Source of the DNA: Flexivirga caeni | GTDB lineage: Bacteria; Actinomycetota; Actinomycetes; Actinomycetales; Dermatophilaceae | Length of the DNA: 64,000 nucleotides | NCBI RefSeq assembly: GCF_003724155.1 | Contig: NZ_RJJQ01000004.1 | Coordinates: forward strand, 62,001 to 126,000 | Direction: 5' to 3' | In this document: piece by piece, positions 1 through 8,225 of the stretch | Numbering within the stretch: the stretch's first letter is position 1 | Layout: each line of letters opens with the position of its first letter | Notes under the pieces: generated by a model | The model's input: the letters and a program-made list of their open reading frames with translations, nothing else | Told to the model about the DNA's origin: nothing | Databases searched by the model: none | Program-made: the position numbers and the translations under genes

Positions 1-912
1 CTGTCGCTGCGTCCCCGCAGTCGTTACGAGCAACTGCGAAACTACCTGCGGTCGTTGAAGGTCGAGGTAGTCGAAGGATCCCGCACGGCGGTCGGCGGTC
101 AGCGGCGCTACGACCCCCAGGCGCGGATGGTGCATGTGGCCACCGAGTTGCGTCCGGCTCAGAAGGCGTTCCAGCTCGCCGGGCAGATCGCGTTGCTGAC
201 GATGAACGAGCAGATCTCGGCATACCTGCGCACTTCGCCATACACCGACGACGTCACGACCCGGCTGACGCGCATCGGCCTGGCGAACTACTTCGCCGGC
301 GCATTGCTGCTCCCGTACGGCGAGGTCCTCGCGGCCGCGCGCCGGGTCCGCTACGACTTGGAGATCCTTTCCGCGGAGTTCGACGTCGGCTTCGAGACGG
401 TCTGCCATCGGCTGAATACTCTTCAGCGGCCTGATAATTCGGGCATCCCGTTCGCGCTGGTGCGCGTGGACCGGGCCGGCAACATCTCCAAGCGGCAGTC
501 TGCGACACCGTTCCATTTCTCGCGCACGGGCGGCACCTGCCCGCTGTGGACGGTGTATGACGCGTTCACCCGCCCGGGGCAGGTCCTGCGGCAGATCGCG
601 GAGATGCCCGACGGCCGCGCTCACCTATGGGTCGCCCGGACGGTGACCAGCGGTGCGGTCGGCTTCCGAGCGCCGGAGAAGACCTTCGCCGTCGGGTTGG
701 GCTGTGACCTCTCCTACGCTCCGCAGACGGTGTATGCCGCGGGCCTCGACCTGGAGGACCGCACCCTGCGCGCGAAGATCGGGATGGGCTGCCGGGTGTG
801 CGAGCGCCCCGCGTGCCCGCAGCGTGCCGTGCCGTTCGCGGGGCGAACCTTGCAGGTCGACGAGAACCGCGGCCAGCTCTATCCCTACATGCACGAGCCG
901 GACGAGGAGTGA
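1..912 (+). CDS. ScfR/RamB-type transcriptional regulator, C-terminal part (cut by window edge)
   Basis: Regulator of the short-chain fatty acyl (ScfR/RamB) group, which in relatives couples an N-terminal HTH to a degenerate ImmA/IrrE-like domain and a Cys-rich tail and controls acetate and acyl-CoA genes. The frame is open to base 1 and shows 303 codons, so the HTH lies outside the window; an internal TTG at 55 is not the true start. The tail shows GGTCPLW in its middle and CRVCERPACPQR near the end, the Cys cluster of the family. No HExxH peptidase motif is visible in the retained part, as expected for the regulatory members. Stop is TGA at 910. Family call is fairly secure; the target genes are not known from this sequence. 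Confidence 0.75.
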   Translation: MSLRPRSRYEQLRNYLRSLKVEVVEGSRTAVGGQRRYDPQARMVHVATELRPAQKAFQLAGQIALLTMNEQISAYLRTSPYTDDVTTRLTRIGLANYFAGALLLPYGEVLAAARRVRYDLEILSAEFDVGFETVCHRLNTLQRPDNSGIPFALVRVDRAGNISKRQSATPFHFSRTGGTCPLWTVYDAFTRPGQVLRQIAEMPDGRAHLWVARTVTSGAVGFRAPEKTFAVGLGCDLSYAPQTVYAAGLDLEDRTLRAKIGMGCRVCERPACPQRAVPFAGRTLQVDENRGQLYPYMHEPDEE

Positions 913-965
913 CGCGTCCCGCGATCATCCGCCGGACTCCGGAAGACCGTCCCAGGTCGCCGAGC

Positions 966-1012
966 GGACAGTAGTTGTCGCGAGCCGCGCGCCCTCGTGA
1001 CAACTACTGTCC
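966..1012. repeat. Intergenic palindrome, family A copy 1
   Basis: Perfect 14-base inverted repeat GGACAGTAGTTGTC (966-979) and GACAACTACTGTCC (999-1012) around a GC-rich loop. Related copies with the same core (GACAGTAG...CTACTGTC or GGGCAGT...ACTGCCC) and similar loops lie at 6553-6615 and 8363-8412. It directly precedes a truncated lrp reading frame. It could be a hairpin terminator or a REP-like element; there is no T-tract. Confidence 0.8.
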
Positions 1013-1120
1013 TTTCGATGACGGGTCAGAAGGAGACGGCGTCGCGCTGGAGGGGGCCGGTCATGCAGTGGCCTCCGCCGCGGCCACGGCCGAGTTCCGC
1101 GCCACGTCACCCGGGCGACC

Positions 1121-1444
1121 GTGAACGCACGCCTCGACAAGATCACCGAGTCGGGTGTCATCGTCGGCTTCACGGTGCGGGTGCGCGACCCTGCAGGCGT
1201 CACCGCCGTGCGGGCGATCATGCTCGTGGGCGTCGAAGGCCGGAACACTCGCGAGGTGCTCCGCAGCCTGCGCGGCATCCCCGAGATCGCGGCGCTGCAC
1301 ACCACCAACGGCCACTGGGATGTCGTGTCCGAGCTGAGTCGCGAGAATCGTGCCGCGCTCGATCGGGCGCTCAGTATCGTGCGCGGCATCTCGGGTATCC
1401 GCGCCAGCGAAACCAGCATCCTGCTCAGCACCGCCACGTCGTGA
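1121..1444 (+). pseudogene. Lrp/AsnC-family regulator remnant lacking the start of its HTH
   Basis: The frame reads from the recognition helix of an Lrp/AsnC HTH (VTRATVNARLDKITESGVI) through the whole C-terminal RAM effector domain (TNGHWDVVSELS, then an I..SETSILLS ending). About 45 N-terminal residues of a normal 150-residue Lrp protein are absent: upstream in the same frame is a TGA at 1019 and only 33 Arg/Gly-rich codons that do not resemble an HTH. GTG at 1121 gives 107 residues. The truncation point follows the palindrome at 966-1012. A short single-domain RAM protein that still binds a ligand cannot be excluded, so pseudogene is the preferred but not certain call. Confidence 0.65.
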
Positions 1445-1449
1445 GACCG

Positions 1450-2406
1450 CTACCGCAGGTGCTGTAGCCAGTCGTTGTAGGCGCGCAACTCGGCGTCGCC
1501 GGTCCTGGACTCGGTGCGGTCGTGCCGCTGTGCCGCGTTCTTGCTGCTGGCCGCCCACGCGACAGCGAGAGCCAGGACGAGCGCCAGGTTGGGCAGCTCC
1601 GTGAAACCCCAGGCGAGGCCGCCACCGAGCTGCTGGTCGTGCACCGGCGAGATGTGCCAGTTCGCCGGTGGGTGGGCGAAGGTACGGGTGAGCAGTGTCG
1701 TCATACCCATGACCACGACACCGAAGAAGGCGTGGAACGGCACGGGGAGGAAGGCTTCCAGCAGCCGGATCGCCGGGCCTTGCCGGTGTGGCGACGGGTC
1801 CAGGCCGAGGATCGGCCAGAACAGCAAGTAGCCGATCAGCACGAAGTGCACCAGCATCAGGTCGTGGCCGATCCAATTGCCCATCAGCCAGTCGAACACG
1901 GGGGTGAAGTAGAGCCCGTAGAGCGTGAGCACGAACACCGGGAGGGTGAAGGCCGGGGAGGTGACGACGGCCGCGAAACGGCTGTTGAGCAGGCGGACCA
2001 GGTGGCGATGGGTCCGGGAGCGAGCCGGTATGGCGCGCAGCGCGAGGGTCGTCGGCCGGCCGAGCAGGAGCGGCAGCGGAGTCACCATGTTCAGCGTCAT
2101 GTGCTGCGCCATGTGCACGCTGAACAGTTCCATCCCATAGCCGTTGACTCCGGTGGCGACCATCAGGATGAACGACACGATCCCGACGGCGAACCAGATG
2201 ACTCGGCCGACCGGCCACTTGTCGCCGCGTCGCCACAGCCGGACGACGCCCCACCCGTAGAGGAGGGCGGCCACCAGAGCCAGCATCAGCAGGATCGGGA
2301 TCGGCTGCGGATGCCACTCCGCCAGTCGCGCCGGCGTGGGCGGCGCTGACGGCATCCACATCGGCCCGGTCATGTGGAACATCGGGTGAGTGTGAGGGTC
2401 GTTCAT
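1450..2406 (-). CDS. Cytochrome c oxidase assembly protein, CtaG/caa3 family (membrane)
   Basis: Polytopic membrane protein of 318 residues of the caa3_CtaG group, linked to copper delivery or assembly of aa3-type cytochrome oxidase. Hydrophobic segments are evident from about residues 38-58 (LMLALVAALLYGW), then a VIWFAVGIVSFILM segment, two around YGLYFTPVFDW and LMLVHFVLIGYLLF, and a C-terminal LALVLALAVAWA. Conserved His residues lie at membrane edges (FSVHMAQHM, GHDLMLVHF, PFHAFFG). The N-terminus is His/Met-rich (HTHPMFHMTGPMWM), consistent with copper handling. It converges on the lrp remnant with 5 bases between stop codons and diverges from mmuM. The exact copper role is inference from the family. 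Confidence 0.85.
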   Translation of the reverse strand: MNDPHTHPMFHMTGPMWMPSAPPTPARLAEWHPQPIPILLMLALVAALLYGWGVVRLWRRGDKWPVGRVIWFAVGIVSFILMVATGVNGYGMELFSVHMAQHMTLNMVTPLPLLLGRPTTLALRAIPARSRTHRHLVRLLNSRFAAVVTSPAFTLPVFVLTLYGLYFTPVFDWLMGNWIGHDLMLVHFVLIGYLLFWPILGLDPSPHRQGPAIRLLEAFLPVPFHAFFGVVVMGMTTLLTRTFAHPPANWHISPVHDQQLGGGLAWGFTELPNLALVLALAVAWAASSKNAAQRHDRTESRTGDAELRAYNDWLQHLR

Positions 2407-2564
2407 TGCTGCAGCGACCCGATGACGGTCTCGGCCGGCGCCTCAACGACGCCGGTGATGTTCGCGGAGTCGGGCTGTCGATCCATGCACCCGAGATTTC
2501 CACGGATAGCTGAGTCGTACCTGTCCGGCCACCGATTCGGTAGCGAGGGTGCGACGATGGAGCC

Positions 2565-3458
2565 GTGAACGCCTCGCCCGCGGTGACCATCCTGGACGGC
2601 GGCTTGTCCACCGCTCTGGAACAGCAGGGCGCGCAACTCGGCGGTGCACTGTGGACCGCGCGGCTGCTGTGTGACGCTCCCGAGCATATTGCGCGGGCGC
2701 ACCGCGCCTTCTTCCGCGCGGGCGCACAGGTCGCGACGGCCGCGACATACCAGGCCAGCGAGAGCGGATTCCGGACCGCCGGGTACGACGCGGAGCAGGC
2801 GCGGCGGCTGATCACCCGGGGCGTCCGGCTGGCCGTCGAGGCGCGGGACGAATTCGCGACGGAGGTGCCGGGGCTCTTGGTGGCAGCGTCCGTCGGACCG
2901 TATGGCGCGGTGCGCGGCGACGGCTCGGAGTATCGGGGACGATATGGCGTCTCCCGCGCCCAGTTGCGCGACTTCCACGGTCCGCGACTCGAACTGCTTG
3001 CCGCCGCTGGCCCGGACCTGTTCGCGGTCGAGACGATTCCGGACGTCGACGAGGCTGTGGTCCTGGTCGAGTTGCTGGGCGAGATCGGCATACCGGCCTG
3101 GTTCTCCTACTCGGTGCGTGGCGAGCGGACGTGTGCCGGCCAGCCCCTGGCCGAGGCGTATGCCGCGCTGGCGGGCTGCGCGCCGTTGATCGCAGCCGGG
3201 GTCAACTGCTCGGACCAGCGCGACGTCCTCGCGGCGGTCGAGGCTGCGGTGGCGGCGACCGGGTTGCAGGCAGTCGCCTACCCCAATCACGGTGGCGTCT
3301 GGGACGACGTCACCAAGACGTGGTCCGGCGCCGCTGCCCTCGACTTCGGCCTGGTCGACGCCTGGATCGCTGCCGGCGCGAGATTCGTCGGCGGCTGCTG
3401 CGGGCTTGGCCCGTCGAACATCCAGGCGCTGGCGCAGGGTCTGTCGGGCCGGCCGTAA
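2565..3458 (+). CDS. mmuM: Homocysteine S-methyltransferase
   Basis: Transfers a methyl group, typically from S-methylmethionine or S-adenosylmethionine, to homocysteine to give methionine in the cytosol. The 297-residue barrel begins with the family signature TILDGGLSTALEQQG and has the zinc-binding Cys residues in GVNCSD and in FVGGCCGLGPSNI near the C-terminus. Start is GTG at 2565 with GGAGCC just upstream. It has its own upstream region (2407-2564) shared with the divergent CtaG gene. The stop codon TAA overlaps a palindromic repeat that begins at 3457. Confident family assignment; the preferred methyl donor is not visible. Confidence 0.9.
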   Translation: MNASPAVTILDGGLSTALEQQGAQLGGALWTARLLCDAPEHIARAHRAFFRAGAQVATAATYQASESGFRTAGYDAEQARRLITRGVRLAVEARDEFATEVPGLLVAASVGPYGAVRGDGSEYRGRYGVSRAQLRDFHGPRLELLAAAGPDLFAVETIPDVDEAVVLVELLGEIGIPAWFSYSVRGERTCAGQPLAEAYAALAGCAPLIAAGVNCSDQRDVLAAVEAAVAATGLQAVAYPNHGGVWDDVTKTWSGAAALDFGLVDAWIAAGARFVGGCCGLGPSNIQALAQGLSGRP

Positions 3459-3528
3459 CCCTCGACGGTCGAAGGTTGCGTATGCCGGGAGGCGTCATAC
3501 GTGACGCAAACCTCGACAGTCGAAGGTT
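3457..3528. repeat. Two copies of palindrome family D (AACC-TCGAC-N-GTCGA-GGTT)
   Basis: Copies at 3457-3477 and 3509-3528, each a near-perfect palindrome with arms AACC/GGTT and TCGAC/GTCGA, both followed by GCGTATG. The first overlaps the mmuM stop codon. Further copies lie at 19643-19663 and 34953-34973, all just after a stop codon. They can form a hairpin in RNA, so a 3'-end processing or termination role is plausible, but no U-run follows. Confidence 0.85.
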
Positions 3529-3554
3529 GCGTATGTCGCGGGGTCGTTAGGTTG

Positions 3555-6494
3555 ATGCCATTCGAACGCTTTCGAGAAGGGCATCGGTCAGTGGTGGATC
3601 GCGCGGAGAACACGGACTGGCTGCTCGAGCGCCCCGAGATCGACCCCGCTCTCGCCCTGGCGATCGCGCGAGTCTCCTTCGGGATCACCGGCGAGCTGAC
3701 GGAGCTGGGCAGTCAGCAGGACCGCAACTTCCTAGTGACTCCTGCGGATGGACCCCGGATCCTGCTCAAGGTGAACCATCCGTCCGTCTCCGGCACGACG
3801 ATTTCCCTGCAGCGCGCGGTGTCGGACCGGCTGCGCGATCGCGGCATCGCCACTCCTCGGATCCTCTCGACGGAGCACGGCGCCCGAAGCGTGGCGATCG
3901 AGGGTCCCTGGCCGGCGCCAGCGATTGCGTGCGCCTTCGAAGTGGTCGAGGGACAGACGCTGGTCGAAGCCGGAGCGATCGACGGCGCGTTGGCCGAGGA
4001 ACTCGGTGCGCTCGCCAGCCGCGTCGTCGGGGCCTTCAGCGACCTGGACCACGAAGGCGCTGACCGGGCGCTTCAGTGGGACCTGACGCGCGCCGGTGAG
4101 GTGGTCGCCTCGCTGGTGAGCGACCTGCCCGGCAAACGGCGACGTGCCTGCATGGATGCGACGAAGGACGCGATGGACCATCTGGCGGCGCTCGGCGACA
4201 GCCTGCCGCGGCAGATCATCCACGGCGATCTGACCAGCGACAACGTCATGCGCGACGGCGACGGGACGCACTGGGTGATCGACCTGGGTGACGCCATCCG
4301 ATCGTGGCGCGTGGCGGAACTCGCGGTGCTGGCAGCCGATGTGCTCGGACGGACCGGCGATCTGGCGATGGTCAGCCGGGTCGTGCGCGGTTTCGTGGCC
4401 CAGACCGCGCTGACCGAGGACGAGCTCGACGCCGTCTGGCCGCTGGTCGTGCTGCGGGGCGCGGTGCTCGCGGTCAGTGGGTGGAGCCAGCTGCGCATCG
4501 ACCCAGGCAACGCGTACGCACGCGAGCGGATCGAGCACGAGTGGGAGGTTTTCCGGCGAGCGGTCGAATACGACCGGCACGAAGTGACCGCTCAGCTGCG
4601 ACTCGCCGCCGGTCGGCCGCACCGCCGCGGACTGACCTACGCGCCGGTCCTGGCAGCCGCCGCAGAGGTCGTCGACCTCGGAGTGTGCAGCGCACTGTTG
4701 GACCGTGGCCGGTGGACGGCGCCCTCGGCCGAAACGGAACTCGCGCGGGACGCCCTCGCCCGCGCGTCCGTTGCGGCAACGCGGTTCGGGGAAACCCGGT
4801 TGACCAGGGTGTCCACGGGCGTCGGATCTCCTGCCCCGACGCGTGCCCGGTGCGTCGAATTGTGGACCCGCCCTGGTATGACGGTGCACGCTCCGTATGC
4901 GGCAGCGATCCGGTCCGGCGACGGATGCGTCGAGTTGACCGACTGCGGCGTCATATTGCGGATCGAAGGCGTCGACCCACGTGGTGGCCTGGGGGAGAGC
5001 GTCTCGCACGGTGAGGTCATCGGCCGGGTCGCGGTCGCCGGCTCCGGGCTGGGGCGGCTCAGGGTGTCGCGGCGCATGGGGTCGGCCGAAACCGGTCCGT
5101 TGTTCGCGCTCCCGGACGGGGAGTACGAGATCGAGGGAGCGGCCGATCCGTCCGTTCTCGTCGGCGTTCCGGCGGTGCCGGACCCGAGCCGGCAACTGCT
5201 GCGCGAACGCCGGCGCCGGGACCGTGCAATGGGTGGCGCCGCGGAGCGCTACTACGCCGACCCGCCGCAGATCGAACGTGGCTGGGGCGCCTTGCTGATC
5301 GACAGTCAGGGCCGCGCCTATCTCGACCTGGTCAACAACGTGACCGCGATCGGCCACTCGCACCCGCGGCTGGCGGAGGCCGTGAGCCGGCAGTTGCACC
5401 TGCTGAACACGAACTCGCGGTTCCTCTACCGGGCTTACGCCGATTTCACCGAGAGGCTGCTCGAGCACTCACCGGACCCCGCGCTCGACACGGTGATTCC
5501 GGTCAACAGCGGCTCGGAGGCGATCGATCTGGCGATCAAGCTCGTGCAGGTCGCCACGGGTCGGCGCGACGTGATCGCCGTGCGTGAGGCCTATCACGGC
5601 TGGACCATGGCTGCCGACTCGGTCAGCACCTCGGCGTTCGACAACCCGTCCGCGCTCGCGTCACGCCCGGACTGGGTCCATCTCGTGGATGCGCCCAACT
5701 CCTACCGTGGCCCGCATCGCGGCCCGGCCTCCGGGCCCGACTACGCACGCCAGGTCGCCGCGCTCTGCGACCGCCTCGCCGACGCCGGCCGCGCGCCAGC
5801 CGCATTCATCTGTGAACCCGTGCTGGGCAACGCCGGGGGCGTCATACCTCCGCGCGGTTATCTGGACGGCGCGTATCCCGCGGTCCGCGCGCACGGCGGG
5901 CTGGCGATCGCCGACGAGGTGCAGGTCGGGTATGGCCGGTTGGGCAGCGCGTTCTGGGGGTCGACGATGCAGGGTGTGGTGCCGGACGTCATCGCGGTCG
6001 CGAAGGCCGCGGGCAACGCCTTTCCGCTGGGTGCGGTCATCACTCGGCGGGAGATCGTCGATGCGTTGCGCAGGGAGGGCATGTTCTTCTCCTCCGCGGC
6101 CGGGGCACCGGCCGGCGCCGTCGCCGGGGCGACCGTGCTGGATGTGATTCGCGACGAGGGGCTACAGCAGAATGCCGCGTGCGTGGGCGCGCACCTCGCT
6201 GCCGGGTTGGATCGGCTGGCCGCCATACATCCGCTGCTCGGGACGGTGCACGGGTGCGGGCTGTATCAGGGGATCGAGCTCGTGCGCGACCACGAAACGC
6301 TCGAACCGGCGACGACGGAGACCGCGTGGATCTGCGAGCGGCTGCTCGGTCACGGGGTCATCGTGCAGCCCACGTCGGAGCGGCAGAACGTGCTGAAGGT
6401 GAAGCCGCCGCTGACCCTCACGATCGACGAGGCGGACATGTTCCTCGCTGCGCTCGACGCCACGTTGTCAGAGTTGCGCGACGCGACTGGGTGA
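3555..6494 (+). CDS. Fusion: APH-type kinase, M23-like segment, class III aminotransferase/phospholyase
   Basis: Three-part protein of 979 residues from ATG 3555 (frame open from 3501; GTG 3591 with GAGAAGGG upstream is an alternative start). Residues 1-340 are an aminoglycoside-phosphotransferase-type kinase with catalytic loop IIHGDLTSDNVM and metal-binding WVIDLGDA. The middle resembles a degenerate peptidase M23/lipoyl-like fold (HAPYAAAIRSGDG, GESVSHGEVIGRV) without an obvious HxH zinc site. The last 430 residues are a PLP enzyme of aminotransferase class III with IADEVQVGYGRLG and lysine in AVAKAAGNAFPLG. In animals a hydroxylysine kinase and a phosphohydroxylysine or phosphoethanolamine phospholyase are separate proteins of these same two families, so a kinase-then-eliminase reaction on a hydroxylated amine is a reasonable inference. 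Substrate unknown. Confidence 0.85.
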   Translation: MPFERFREGHRSVVDRAENTDWLLERPEIDPALALAIARVSFGITGELTELGSQQDRNFLVTPADGPRILLKVNHPSVSGTTISLQRAVSDRLRDRGIATPRILSTEHGARSVAIEGPWPAPAIACAFEVVEGQTLVEAGAIDGALAEELGALASRVVGAFSDLDHEGADRALQWDLTRAGEVVASLVSDLPGKRRRACMDATKDAMDHLAALGDSLPRQIIHGDLTSDNVMRDGDGTHWVIDLGDAIRSWRVAELAVLAADVLGRTGDLAMVSRVVRGFVAQTALTEDELDAVWPLVVLRGAVLAVSGWSQLRIDPGNAYARERIEHEWEVFRRAVEYDRHEVTAQLRLAAGRPHRRGLTYAPVLAAAAEVVDLGVCSALLDRGRWTAPSAETELARDALARASVAATRFGETRLTRVSTGVGSPAPTRARCVELWTRPGMTVHAPYAAAIRSGDGCVELTDCGVILRIEGVDPRGGLGESVSHGEVIGRVAVAGSGLGRLRVSRRMGSAETGPLFALPDGEYEIEGAADPSVLVGVPAVPDPSRQLLRERRRRDRAMGGAAERYYADPPQIERGWGALLIDSQGRAYLDLVNNVTAIGHSHPRLAEAVSRQLHLLNTNSRFLYRAYADFTERLLEHSPDPALDTVIPVNSGSEAIDLAIKLVQVATGRRDVIAVREAYHGWTMAADSVSTSAFDNPSALASRPDWVHLVDAPNSYRGPHRGPASGPDYARQVAALCDRLADAGRAPAAFICEPVLGNAGGVIPPRGYLDGAYPAVRAHGGLAIADEVQVGYGRLGSAFWGSTMQGVVPDVIAVAKAAGNAFPLGAVITRREIVDALRREGMFFSSAAGAPAGAVAGATVLDVIRDEGLQQNAACVGAHLAAGLDRLAAIHPLLGTVHGCGLYQGIELVRDHETLEPATTETAWICERLLGHGVIVQPTSERQNVLKVKPPLTLTIDEADMFLAALDATLSELRDATG

Positions 6495-6552
6495 ATTCGC
6501 GCGCTGGTGACCCGGATCGCGCGTCGGGGCGCTGGTGAGCGCCCCTCGGGTG

Positions 6553-6615
6553 CGCCGAGTGGGCAGTCGTTGCTGCGAGCCTCGCGCTCTCGTGACGTCT
6601 ACTGCCCACTCGGCG
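6553..6615. repeat. Intergenic palindrome, family A copy 2
   Basis: Perfect 15-base inverted repeat CGCCGAGTGGGCAGT (6553-6567) and ACTGCCCACTCGGCG (6601-6615) with a loop containing GCGAGCCTCGCG. The arms share the GAGTGG.CAGT core of copies 1 and 3. It lies in the 204-base gap between the fusion gene and the phosphoesterase gene, which otherwise shows no coding signal. Confidence 0.85.
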
Positions 6616-6698
6616 ATTACGGCGATCTCGAAGAGAGCAACGGGGAAGGAAGGACGTCACGCAGCAGCCTCACGAGAGATCGAGGTTAGGTTGGTGGG

Positions 6699-7472
6699 AT
6701 GCGAGCGGCTGTGCTGTCGGATGTTCATGGCAACGCCATCGCCTTGAGCGCTGTTGTCGAGGCTGCCCAGCGCGTGTGCGCAGAAGCTTTCTGGATCGTC
6801 GGCGACCTTGTGGCGAACGGCCCTCAACCGGTCGAGACGATCGCGATCGCAAAATCGCTTCCGAATCTGGCCATCGTGCGTGGCAACACCGATCGATACG
6901 TCCTGACCGGAGACTTGTCGGGGATGATTCCGCCGATAGATCAGCCTCGAACACCCGAGGAAGTCGAGGTGCTGGTGGCTGCGGCTTCGGCACATGCCTG
7001 GACGCGGGGTTGCCTCACGGCTGCGGGCCATTACGACTGGTTCGCGGCGTTGCCGCTCGAGGTCCGACGCTGTCTGCCGGACGGCACACGAGTGTTGCTG
7101 GTTCATGCCTCGCCGGGTCGTGATGACGGTCCCGGCCTGACGGTCGACACATCCGATCTCGATCTAGCGAAGCAAGGCTGGAACGACTGCGAGGCGGACC
7201 TGATCTTCGTGGGGCATACGCATATGCCGGCCGATCGCAGTTCGGGCAGTGTGCGCATGGTCAATGTCGGGAGCGTGAGTTTGCCGCCCCAGCCGCGTGG
7301 CGCCTGCTGGGTTCTGCTGGATGCTGACGAGTCCGGCTATTCCTTGACATGGCACGAGACCGACTATGACCGTGATGCAGTGCGAAGTGCCCTTGCCGGG
7401 TCACACCACCCGACCCCGGAATGGCTCGCTGGAAAGCTGAAGTTGGACGCGCCAACGCCCGTGCGTGGGTAG
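6699..7472 (+). CDS. Calcineurin-like metallophosphoesterase (YfcE/MJ0936-type)
   Basis: Predicted cytosolic dimetal phosphodiesterase of 257 residues. The metal and active-site motifs are all visible: SDVHGN near the N-terminus (D-x-H), IVGDLVANG (G-D), IVRGNTD (G-N), LLVHASPG (H) and LIFVGHTHMP (G-H-x-H). The size and motif spacing fit the small YfcE-like group that act on cyclic or aryl phosphodiesters in vitro. Start ATG 6699, with AGGTTGGTGGG upstream. It is the first gene of the variable 6.6-13.9 kb region and is separately transcribed by appearance. The physiological substrate cannot be read from the sequence. Confidence 0.85.
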   Translation: MRAAVLSDVHGNAIALSAVVEAAQRVCAEAFWIVGDLVANGPQPVETIAIAKSLPNLAIVRGNTDRYVLTGDLSGMIPPIDQPRTPEEVEVLVAAASAHAWTRGCLTAAGHYDWFAALPLEVRRCLPDGTRVLLVHASPGRDDGPGLTVDTSDLDLAKQGWNDCEADLIFVGHTHMPADRSSGSVRMVNVGSVSLPPQPRGACWVLLDADESGYSLTWHETDYDRDAVRSALAGSHHPTPEWLAGKLKLDAPTPVRG

Positions 7473-7647
7473 GTCGACCGGGTAATCGTTGAGGAGAGCC
7501 GGGCACAGGTTCCTGGCGTCGTCGCTGGGTGAGCTGCGGTGCCAGCGCGGCACTGGTGGATCCGATCGGTCGAGGCGCTCGCTGGCGGACCCGACCAGTC
7601 TTGGAGCGCCCGACGCCCGCATCGTTCACTCGTCGACTGCGGCCAGT

Positions 7648-7974
7648 CAGCGGTGGAGCATGTCGCTGTAACGATCCTTCCAATACCGGGCTTCTGACGC
7701 TCGTGCGCATAGGCCAGAATCACCGGTCTTCCGTCACTAAGGAAGTAGACGACGCGGAAGTGGAAGCGCGCCGTGCCCTTGCTGCGGACCATCGGCTCTC
7801 GGTTCCAGCCGGAAATCGCGGCCACCCATCCGGGCACTGCTCGATCGACTCGAGTGCGCTGGCGACCTCGTCGAACAACGCATGGCCGAGTCCGGGCTCG
7901 ATCTGTTCGAACCGCTCCGCTGCGGCGAGCAGCTCGGCGCTCGCCTCGGGATGCTCTGGGTGTCTGTCGGTCAC
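7648..7974 (-). pseudogene. RelE/ParE-type toxin, disrupted by two compensating frameshifts
   Basis: The start ATG (7974) overlaps the antitoxin stop by 4 bases. The first frame gives an N-terminus ending DGWPRFP; coding resemblance then continues in another frame (GWNREPMVRSKGTARFHF, then VVYFLSDGRPVILAYAHERQ) and finally returns to the first frame (YWKDRYSDMLHR, stop at 7648-7650). Joined, these make a normal 108-residue ParE/RelE toxin with its Arg-rich core and the closing HER..PGYW motif. As written, frame 1 stops at 7720. The shifts fall near 7805-7835 and 7682-7692. Either the toxin is inactivated while the antitoxin is kept, or the assembly has two single-base errors. Confidence 0.8.
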
Positions 7975-8225
7975 TGCCCAGACGCAGGGTACTTGGCAGC
8001 GAACCTGGCACGCGTGCTTTCGAACGACCCCAACTTGACGCGGCCACCGAGCACTTCGTTGAGACGACGGTCAACCTCGGCGTACCAGGCGGCATCGGCG
8101 TCTGTCGGCGAGACCTCGGTGGGGCCGTCGTGGAGGCTCAGTAACCCAGCGTGGATGACAGCAGCACGCTCGTCCGGAGAGAGCGCAAGCAGCGCCCGCT
8201 CAACTTCTGCGACTCCTAATGCCAT
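7971..8225 (-). CDS. Addiction-module antitoxin (TIGR02574-type)
   Basis: An 84-residue antitoxin of the putative addiction-module component family that pairs with ParE/RelE-like toxins. It has the typical beginning (VAEVERALLALSPDERAAVI, a short helix-rich segment) and a middle section WYAEVDRRLNEVLGG that precedes the toxin-binding tail. The stop codon overlaps the toxin start (ATGA), the normal antitoxin-first order. A degenerate copy of its first ~20 codons lies at 9585-9639. The protein would neutralise the toxin and repress its own operon if the family pattern holds. The partner toxin here is frameshifted, so the antitoxin may be an orphan. Confidence 0.85.
   Translation of the reverse strand: MALGVAEVERALLALSPDERAAVIHAGLLSLHDGPTEVSPTDADAAWYAEVDRRLNEVLGGRVKLGSFESTRARFAAKYPASGQ

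Noticed and set aside
1061..3091. Minus-strand open frame of 676 codons
   Set aside because: Runs through the CtaG gene in another frame and antisense to mmuM; not coding.
3501..3554. Earlier start of the kinase-aminotransferase fusion inside palindrome family D
   Set aside because: These codons lie in a repeat and have no kinase-like sequence; the start is taken at 3555 or 3591.
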